This document shows, one piece after another, positions 1 to 5,376 of a DNA stretch of 5,376 nucleotides (its first letter is position 1; each line of letters begins with the position of its first letter). The translations under genes and the position numbers were made by a program. The stretch is from Thermoplasmata archaeon (GTDB taxonomy: Archaea > Thermoplasmatota > B47-G6). The DNA lies in assembly GCA_003663585.1 (NCBI GenBank), contig QMTU01000061.1, positions 1 through 5,376 on the forward strand, given 5' to 3'. The notes below the pieces were generated by a model. That model was given only the letters and a program-made list of their open reading frames with translations, was not told the origin of the DNA and did not search any database.

Positions 1-201
1 GTATCAATAGCAGATAGGTATGTCGTTCAAGATCTTGAAAAGTAAAAAAAGCCTAGAAGATCGTGGTCTAAGAGACGTAGAAAAGTCCTTGAAGAAACAT
101 ATGAGGGAGCTGAAGAGGAAACTGTTGAAGAGGAAGTACCACTTGAGATTCTTGAAGAAATGGGATATACTGAAGAGGAAGGAGCAAATGTTGATTATTG
201 A
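1..201 (+). pseudogene. 3' end of an unidentified upstream gene, frame interrupted by an in-frame TAA
   Basis: The product is not recognised. Reading from base 1, the sequence encodes VSIADRYVVQDLEK and then meets TAA at 43-45. The same frame continues open as KKPRRSWSKRRRKVLEE followed by a strongly acidic tail ending EEEGANVDY and TGA at 199-201. This frame looks coding: about half its codons begin with G, and its leucines are all CTT, a favoured leucine codon in rpoB. Downstream of the TAA it has no ATG until about base 160 and no GTG or TTG, so bases 46-201 look like a C-terminus rather than a separate gene. Explanations include a nonsense mutation, a homopolymer error at the seven A's (44-50), two compensating shifts (bases 50-95 also look coding one frame over), or a short gene starting at ATG 20 that needs one extra A. 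It lacks recognisable RpoH sequence, although rpoH usually precedes archaeal rpoB. The stop lies 23 bases before rpoB, so co-transcription is likely. Calling it a pseudogene is tentative. Confidence 0.4.
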
Positions 202-214
202 GGGCTTCTTTAAG

Positions 215-221
215 GGTGATC
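215..221 (+). promoter_or_regulatory. Shine-Dalgarno site of rpoB
   Basis: GGTGATC matches the complement of the archaeal 16S rRNA 3' end (AUCACCUCC) and sits three bases before ATG 225. It supports that start codon. The predicted N-terminus, with LIEHQLNSYNDF at about residues 14-25, also aligns with the usual RpoB start region (GLVRQHLDSYNDF-like), so no earlier start is needed. Confidence 0.75.
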
Positions 222-224
222 TAA

Positions 225-3200
225 ATGAGAGAATTTGTTGAGGCGTATTTATCTCAAAAGAATCTTATTGAACACCAGTTAAACTCATATAATGATTTTA
301 TAGACAATCTTCCAAGACTTATAAAGAGCATAAGGATAGGAAGCAGAACTCCCGAGCCTGGGGTAATAGCAGTACCCTTGCAAAAAATGGGTGCTGGAAC
401 GATCTACATATTTATAGAGGATGTATGGGTGGACAATCCCTTTAACCCTAAAGTACCTAAGTTTTTAAAAGACAGATCAGGAAGAAGCGTTGAATCAATG
501 TTTCAAGAGCTAAGTGAGAAGCTTAGGTATGATAAGGCTCATCACTTTGGTGAGTCATCAACTGATAAGATACTTACAATACCCCCTATACCGATGATCT
601 GTAGGATAAGGAAGCTCACGTATTCCTCACCTATAAAGGCTATAGTAAGAGTTTACTTTGTACCCCCTCAAGTTTCCCTCGAGGATCTAAAGCAGATGAG
701 AAAAGAGGGAACGGCAGATCAATACCAACTTAGATTTGAGGACACAATACCTGTTGAGACAACTGACGGAAGAATTATAGAGGGTAATATAATCACAATT
801 GGAGAAATACCGATAATGCTTAGATCTAAGCTTTGTTGGCTTCATAAGGACAATGTAACAAAGTTCCTCAAGATAAATGAGGGTAATCTACTTCCTTCAG
901 GTGGAAAACTTAAAGAGCCAATCCCAGACGAGCTTTATGAGAAAGTTCTTGCAGAGTACTTCATGGAGGATCCCAAGGATCCTGGAGGATATTTTATAAT
1001 CAACGGATCAGAGAGGGTCTTAATACCAACTGAGGAGCTGGCTCCAAATAGGATATTTGTCGAAGTTGAGAAGAAGTCCGGTAAGACCATTGAAGTCGCA
1101 AAAGTGTACTCTCATAAAGAGGATTATAAGGCTAGAATATCTGTAGAGAAGGCGCCAGATGGCGTGCTATATGTAACACTCCCCAAGTCAAAGTTCAAAG
1201 GTAAAATCCCGTTAATGGTCATGTTAAAGGCCCTTGGACTCACAGATAAAGAGATCTATGACTTAATGGCCTATTCTCCTGAGACGTCACTTATAGTGAA
1301 CTTAAACTTAGAATATGTGAATGAAAAGTTAAAAGTACGCAATGTAAATGAGGCAATAAGATACCTTGCAGAGAAATATTTTGGTGGCCAAAGCCTTGAG
1401 GCAAGAATAGAGGCTGTAAATAACTACTTGGATAGAGACTTTCTTGCACACATTTCTGATGTTGCCTCATACATGCATAGAGGTGTTGAAATAAGTTCTG
1501 AAGCCCTTAGAAAGATCCTCAGACATGAAAAAGGTAAGTATTTAGCTCATATGGGCAGACGTGTTCTTAGGCTTGCTGCGGGAGAGATACCCGTAGACGA
1601 CAAGGATCACTACAGCAACAAAAGGCTTAAGCTTGCAAGAGAGCTTCTCACAGAAGTCATTAAGCAGGCGCTCAGGGCATTTATAAGTGACCTGGCAAAT
1701 AGTCTTGATAAGAAGTTTGTGGATGCAAAAGTTCTTGATGAAAAGCTTATAAGGAATCAAGAGTTCGCAAAGTTCACGAATCCAAATGCATTCACTCAAA
1801 AAGTGCTTCATCACATGGCTACAGGAGCGTTTCCAGGAAGGCGCACAGGAGTATCACAGATCGTTGAGAGAACATCATACCTTGCAACCCTTGGAATACT
1901 TAGAAGAGTTAAGTCCATGTTAAAACGTGATCAGCCGCACTTCGAGGCAAGAGAACTGCATCCGACACAGTGGGGCAGATTATGTCCAAACGAAACTCCA
2001 GAAGGTCAAAACTGTGGTCTTGTAAAGAATCTTGCCCTAGGAGCTGACATCTCAAGAAATGTCAGAAAGGGCGTGCTATTTAAAGCATTAAAGATGCTGG
2101 GAATAAGGCCAGTAGTAGTTGAAACGCCCATGCCAACTGTTTATGCAAACAACCTCCCAATGGGAGTTGTTGCTGGCGATCTGGAAAGGTTTAGAGAAGT
2201 AATATCTGAGATCAAGAGTGAAATATTAGTAAAGGCAAGAATATTTGACAGACTTGAGTCCGTTCTCGAAGGCACTGAATCGCCGGAGGATCTTAACTCT
2301 ACTGTAAGGATGATAGTGTCTGACGTCGTTGGAGCGCATTTCACTAGAGAACTCCTTGAGGCGGTTTCTAAGCTTCCTGAGACATCATATTCTAAGAGAG
2401 CTCTTTCGGAGCTAATATCAGCCATAAACGAGCTTGTGTTTGGAATGATCAAAGAGGCTGAACAAAACGATGAGATACTTGATATAATAAGGCATATTGT
2501 ACAAGAAATAATCGTAAACTATGATAACATAGAATCTATAGAAATGGACTTTGAGGAGGCAATATCCTCTCAGGGATTTGATGAGAGATATCCAACGATA
2601 GTAAGATCTCTTAGAAAACTATTCTCTAGGGATATAGGATACCTGCTAAGCCAGGCAAAAGAGGCTCTGACTCGATTCTTGTCAGATGTAACACTTGTTA
2701 TAAATGGAACAGAGCGCCCAGAGTATTATGAGCTAATTTTCGCAAGGACTGTAACAAGGATACTTGACATGTATGCTAAGGAAAGAATTTCCAAGGAGGA
2801 AGCTTACAGGAGGCTTAAAGAGGAAAGACAGAGGGTTGTAGAGATAATACTGGAGAGCATAATGAGGATCATGAGACCTAATGAGAACCTAGAGACGGGA
2901 TCCTCTGAATACGCAAAGTACTATCACAGGGCTCTGAGCACAGGTCAGTACCTTAAGGCTTATGTTATAAGGGAGATCACAAACAGTGAGGAGATCCACA
3001 ACGTTATAATGAGCCTTATAGAAATTACCGAGAAGAACGAGGACATAAAGATATCAGAGCTCTTTGGTCTTGTGAATGCCCTGTTAGATGCATACGATAA
3101 TGTCATAATGAGGTGGAAGAGGGCAATAATAAGTGAGACCCTGAAGACTATAAAGAGCCTTAGAAGACACTTCCTCTCTCACATAAAGAAGTTATCCAAG

Positions 3201-5342
3201 GGATTTAAGGAGTTCGAGATCGAACAGATAAACGTGAGGTATGACGAGGCCACAGACGAAATATATATATTAGCAGACTCAGGCCGCATTAGGAGACCAC
3301 TTATATCCGTAAATACCCTTGTAAGAAGAGCGCTGATAGAAGATTTATACAGGCAAATAAGTCAACAACCTGAAAGGCTTAAAGTCACAAGTGACGTTCA
3401 TGCTAGAATGTTCTTTAAGGAGATTGTACTAGAAGGGCTAATAACGTACGTCCTACCTAATGATGTCATAGACACAACTCTGAAGACGTTTGATGCTCTA
3501 AACATACCCTGGGACTCGAATGAGATAGAAAAAATGAGAGATCAAATAGAGACAACACTAAGAAACATCTTGGAGAGTATTCTTAGCCGTATAAGGCTCT
3601 TTGGAAAGCCTAAGATAAAACCACTAGCAGATGAGCTTGAAAAAGATAAGGACGTGATAGTGAAGATAGTGTTGGACTACATATCAAGGGAAGACGTATC
3701 GATTAGAGAGCTCGCCCTGAGGGAGCTTAATAACATCAGAAAGGACCTCAAGGAGAAAAAAGTTTCCTGGAGAGAGCTCATTAAGAACGGCATTGTTGAG
3801 TATATAGACGCTGATGAGGAAGAGAACCTTTATGTAGCCTTATATCCTAAGGACTTAGGGGATGAGCACACGCACATAGAAGTGGATCCACTTCTAATAC
3901 TTGGCCTATCTGCATCACTAATACCATTCCCAGAGCACAATGCCTCTCCGAGGAACGTGTACGGAGCTAATATGATGAGACAGGCAATAGGGTTCCCATT
4001 TGCTAACTTTAAGTACAGACCAGACACTAGGCAGCACGTTATGTTCTACCCAGAGAAACCCATTGTTAGGAGCATAGTATCAAAGTACATAGGATTTGAG
4101 AGAAGACCTGCTGGTCAGAACTTCGTAGTAGCTATTATAAGCTATGAAGGATATAACATGCAGGACGCCATAATCTTCAACAAAGGAGCTTTAGAGCGCG
4201 GTCTTGCAAGGTCTATGTTCCTAAAGACATATGAAGCAGAGGAAATGTCATATGGGACGCCTGAGGCTAAGGACGAAATAATAAATCCCATGAATGAGGA
4301 AGTTCGTAGGCGCTACCAGCTTATATATCGTCCACAAGAGGAGGCTTATAGTAAGCTTGATGAGGACGGAATAGCCCGTGTTGGATCAAGACTTAAGGGA
4401 TCATATGTTGTGATAGGAAAGATCTCTCCAGAAAGATTTGGTGGAGAGCAAATAGGTATCAGAAGAATAGATAACTCAACTAAGCTGTCCTCAGAGGAAT
4501 TTGGAGTTGTTGATACAGTATATGTAATGCCAAGTCCGGAGAACGTTAAAAACATGCTAGTCAGGGTTAAAGTTCGTAGTCATATGGTTCCAGAGATAGG
4601 TGACAAATTTGCATCTAGACATGGACAGAAAGGTGTTATAGGACTTATAGTTCCTGAAGAGGACATGCCGTTTACCGAGGATGGAATAGTGCCAGATGTT
4701 ATATTCAACCCACATGCAATACCCTCTAGAAAGACCGTCGGGCATATTCTTGAGATGTTGGCAGGAAAGGTAGGAGCGCTCATAGGAGAAGAGATAGATG
4801 GGACTCCATTCTCTGGAACTAATGAAGAATGGCTGAGAGAGATGTTAAAGAAGTTAGGATTCTCATATAGAGGAGTAGAAGTATTGTATGATGGAAGAAC
4901 CGGAAAGAGGTTCCTTGCAGAGATATACATGGGAGTAATCTACTATCAGAGATTGCATCATCTTGTTGAGGATAAGATACACGCAAGGTCACGTGGACCT
5001 GTTCAGATCTTAACAAAGCAGCCAACTGAGGGTAAGTCTAGACATGGTGGTCTTAGATTTGGAGAAATGGAAAAGGACTGTCTAATAGGCCATGGTGCTG
5101 CTATGGCGTTAAAGGACAGACTGCTTGACGAGTCAGACAAGACCATAATCTACGTGTGTGCAAAGTGTGGAAATATAGCAGATGAACAGAAAATTGGAAA
5201 CACTACAAGAGTGTTCTGTAGGGTCTGTGGAAACACAGAGGATATCTATCCCATAGAAGTTAGTTATGCCTTCAAGCTTTTACTTGACGAGCTTAAGTCA
5301 CTGTTAATATTCCCAAGATTAAGAGTAGGTGAGAGATTATGA
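225..5342 (+). CDS. rpoB: DNA-directed RNA polymerase subunit B (RpoB), unsplit and greatly enlarged
   Basis: Second-largest subunit of archaeal RNA polymerase, forming one side of the active-site cleft with subunit A. By analogy with yeast Rpb2 the order is: protrusion (about 1-275, with EDPKDPGGYF at 248), lobe (278-445), protrusion return (DDKDHY 458-463), fork (GRRTGVSQ 538-545, CPNETPEGQNCG 587-598), external 1 (605-1030), external 2 (1031-1200), hybrid-binding and wall (about 1205-1550), clamp (YDGRTG 1555-1560, GGLRFGEME 1608-1616) and anchor (1680 on). EIGDKFASRHGQKG carries the conserved lysines 1461 and 1469. Arg1265 and Arg1502 match residues that contact the incoming nucleotide in Rpb2. 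Cysteines 1645, 1648, 1665 and 1668 form a zinc site. At 1,705 residues it exceeds usual unsplit archaeal RpoB (about 1,120-1,200) by some 500 or more. The excess is two helical insertions in external 1 and 2 plus protrusion expansions. Gln1313 replaces the usual Glu of GYNMED, and Lys1503 replaces Met of PSRM. No intein or frameshift is seen. Identity is certain. Confidence 0.99.
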   Translation: MREFVEAYLSQKNLIEHQLNSYNDFIDNLPRLIKSIRIGSRTPEPGVIAVPLQKMGAGTIYIFIEDVWVDNPFNPKVPKFLKDRSGRSVESMFQELSEKLRYDKAHHFGESSTDKILTIPPIPMICRIRKLTYSSPIKAIVRVYFVPPQVSLEDLKQMRKEGTADQYQLRFEDTIPVETTDGRIIEGNIITIGEIPIMLRSKLCWLHKDNVTKFLKINEGNLLPSGGKLKEPIPDELYEKVLAEYFMEDPKDPGGYFIINGSERVLIPTEELAPNRIFVEVEKKSGKTIEVAKVYSHKEDYKARISVEKAPDGVLYVTLPKSKFKGKIPLMVMLKALGLTDKEIYDLMAYSPETSLIVNLNLEYVNEKLKVRNVNEAIRYLAEKYFGGQSLEARIEAVNNYLDRDFLAHISDVASYMHRGVEISSEALRKILRHEKGKYLAHMGRRVLRLAAGEIPVDDKDHYSNKRLKLARELLTEVIKQALRAFISDLANSLDKKFVDAKVLDEKLIRNQEFAKFTNPNAFTQKVLHHMATGAFPGRRTGVSQIVERTSYLATLGILRRVKSMLKRDQPHFEARELHPTQWGRLCPNETPEGQNCGLVKNLALGADISRNVRKGVLFKALKMLGIRPVVVETPMPTVYANNLPMGVVAGDLERFREVISEIKSEILVKARIFDRLESVLEGTESPEDLNSTVRMIVSDVVGAHFTRELLEAVSKLPETSYSKRALSELISAINELVFGMIKEAEQNDEILDIIRHIVQEIIVNYDNIESIEMDFEEAISSQGFDERYPTIVRSLRKLFSRDIGYLLSQAKEALTRFLSDVTLVINGTERPEYYELIFARTVTRILDMYAKERISKEEAYRRLKEERQRVVEIILESIMRIMRPNENLETGSSEYAKYYHRALSTGQYLKAYVIREITNSEEIHNVIMSLIEITEKNEDIKISELFGLVNALLDAYDNVIMRWKRAIISETLKTIKSLRRHFLSHIKKLSKGFKEFEIEQINVRYDEATDEIYILADSGRIRRPLISVNTLVRRALIEDLYRQISQQPERLKVTSDVHARMFFKEIVLEGLITYVLPNDVIDTTLKTFDALNIPWDSNEIEKMRDQIETTLRNILESILSRIRLFGKPKIKPLADELEKDKDVIVKIVLDYISREDVSIRELALRELNNIRKDLKEKKVSWRELIKNGIVEYIDADEEENLYVALYPKDLGDEHTHIEVDPLLILGLSASLIPFPEHNASPRNVYGANMMRQAIGFPFANFKYRPDTRQHVMFYPEKPIVRSIVSKYIGFERRPAGQNFVVAIISYEGYNMQDAIIFNKGALERGLARSMFLKTYEAEEMSYGTPEAKDEIINPMNEEVRRRYQLIYRPQEEAYSKLDEDGIARVGSRLKGSYVVIGKISPERFGGEQIGIRRIDNSTKLSSEEFGVVDTVYVMPSPENVKNMLVRVKVRSHMVPEIGDKFASRHGQKGVIGLIVPEEDMPFTEDGIVPDVIFNPHAIPSRKTVGHILEMLAGKVGALIGEEIDGTPFSGTNEEWLREMLKKLGFSYRGVEVLYDGRTGKRFLAEIYMGVIYYQRLHHLVEDKIHARSRGPVQILTKQPTEGKSRHGGLRFGEMEKDCLIGHGAAMALKDRLLDESDKTIIYVCAKCGNIADEQKIGNTTRVFCRVCGNTEDIYPIEVSYAFKLLLDELKSLLIFPRLRVGERL
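2232..3209 (+). other. RpoB insertion 1, about 325 residues within external 1
   Basis: Residues about 670-995 separate two halves of the external 1 domain that are normally joined by a short linker. The first half is VYANNLPMGVVAGD plus a helix (639-667), equivalent to the VYLNGRLLG region; the second is INVRYDEATDEIYILADSG (1002-1020), equivalent to the AYIATDYLNEVHINCDAG region. The inserted stretch is rich in Glu, Arg, Lys, Ile and Leu, contains few prolines and no cysteine, and reads as a series of amphipathic helices, for example RISKEEAYRRLKEERQRV. Codon choice (ATA, AGA/AGG, CTT) looks like that of the flanks, which argues against recent acquisition. No intein splice motif, zinc site or known enzymatic motif was recognised. 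Ends are uncertain by about 15 residues because the alignment is by eye to family sequences recalled from memory. Function is unknown; external 1 is on the enzyme surface, so a role in binding another protein or nucleic acid is only an inference. Confidence 0.8.
3357..3752 (+). other. RpoB insertion 2, about 120 extra residues in external 2
   Basis: RIRRPLISVN (1021-1030) and SWRELIKNGIVEYIDADEEEN (1181-1201) are conserved blocks that lie only about 25-30 residues apart in ordinary archaeal RpoB. Here about 150 residues separate them, so residues roughly 1045-1176 are mostly added sequence. The stretch is helical in character and charged, for example RDQIETTLRNILESILSRI and SIRELALRELNNIRKDL, and has no cysteine. 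External 1 and external 2 are neighbours in known RNA polymerase structures, so this segment may pack against insertion 1 as one additional lobe; that is inference. The exact borders cannot be fixed without an alignment. Confidence 0.75.
5327..5332 (+). promoter_or_regulatory. Shine-Dalgarno site of the gene after rpoB
   Basis: AGGTGA inside the last codons of rpoB lies six bases before ATG 5339, a normal archaeal spacing. It favours 5339 over the in-frame ATG at 5354, which has no comparable site upstream. Confidence 0.65.
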
Positions 5343-5376
5343 TATCATCACCCATGAGCCTCAGGCTTAGACCTAA
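5339..5376 (+). CDS. Start of the next operon gene, probably RNA polymerase largest subunit (A')
   Basis: Only the first 12 codons are in the window (MISSPMSLRLRP), too few to identify a protein from sequence. The ATG overlaps the rpoB stop as ATGA, and a good Shine-Dalgarno site precedes it, so the gene is real and translation is probably coupled to rpoB. In archaea rpoB is nearly always followed by the gene for subunit A' (or by unsplit rpoA in some lineages), whose N-terminus is short and variable before the first conserved block. The product name therefore rests on gene order alone. The gene runs off the right edge. Confidence 0.65.
   Translation, partial: MISSPMSLRLRP

Noticed and set aside
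202..224. Promoter or terminator between the upstream gene and rpoB
   Set aside because: The spacer is only 23 bases and holds the Shine-Dalgarno site. There is no T-rich run, hairpin, or TATA box at a suitable distance that stands out from the AT-rich background.
20..241. 73-codon open frame from ATG 20 that overlaps the rpoB start
   Set aside because: Half of its 12 leucines are TTG, which is rare in rpoB. It has no well-spaced Shine-Dalgarno site. Its Lys/Arg-rich product looks like a shifted reading of the GAAGAGGAA acidic-coding stretch. It overlaps rpoB by 17 bases. Its first half (to about base 95) remains possible as part of the disrupted upstream gene.
2100..3300. Split into separate rpoB'' and rpoB' genes as in many euryarchaea
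   Set aside because: The frame is open throughout from 225 to 5342 with no stop, and I saw no convincing internal Shine-Dalgarno site plus start near the usual split site.
2232..3752. Intein within rpoB
   Set aside because: The added segments contain no cysteine at all, no recognisable N-terminal splice block and no His-Asn plus nucleophile at the downstream junction. Two conserved external-domain pieces (residues 997-1030) lie between the two segments, which a single intein would not leave.
1542..5025. Minus-strand open frames of 62-116 codons within rpoB
   Set aside because: All lie opposite an unambiguous conserved gene. Their translations are rich in Ser, Cys and Pro and show no family resemblance, as expected for antisense shadows.

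Overview
This window is almost entirely one gene: an unsplit archaeal rpoB, the second-largest subunit of DNA-directed RNA polymerase, at 225-5342 on the plus strand. The organism is an archaeon. The motifs are of the archaeal/eukaryotic Rpb2 type, a four-cysteine zinc site lies near the C-terminus, and Shine-Dalgarno sites have the GGTGA form. Many ATA, AGA and AGG codons would suit a moderately AT-rich, possibly thermophilic lineage. Residue choices such as SKLC, CPNETPEGQNCG and RPAGQN look closer to euryarchaeal-type (Thermococcus/Thermoplasma-like) subunits than to Sulfolobus, but I cannot place the lineage from this window; an unusual euryarchaeal or DPANN-like group is possible.

Layout: bases 1-201 hold the 3' end of an upstream gene. 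Its best coding frame (basic, then strongly acidic) is interrupted by an in-frame TAA at 43-45, next to a run of seven A's. A 23-base spacer with a Shine-Dalgarno site leads into rpoB. The rpoB stop codon overlaps the start of the next gene in an ATGA junction at 5339-5342. That next gene is probably the largest-subunit gene (rpoA', or an unsplit rpoA), judging from conserved archaeal gene order; only 12 codons are present. Everything lies on one strand and reads as one polymerase operon.

The main surprise is size. Archaeal unsplit RpoB proteins are usually about 1,120-1,200 residues; this one is 1,705. The extra length is mainly two in-frame, helical, charged, cysteine-free insertions: about 325 residues inside the external 1 domain and about 120 extra residues in the neighbouring external 2 domain. 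Further expansions lie in the N-terminal protrusion. Motifs around the catalytic centre are intact except for two substitutions at normally near-invariant places: Gln for Glu in the GYNMED motif (residue 1313) and Lys for Met after PSR (residue 1503). The combination suggests a lineage-specific remodelled RNA polymerase with an extra surface lobe. No mobile element, CRISPR array or RNA gene was seen.
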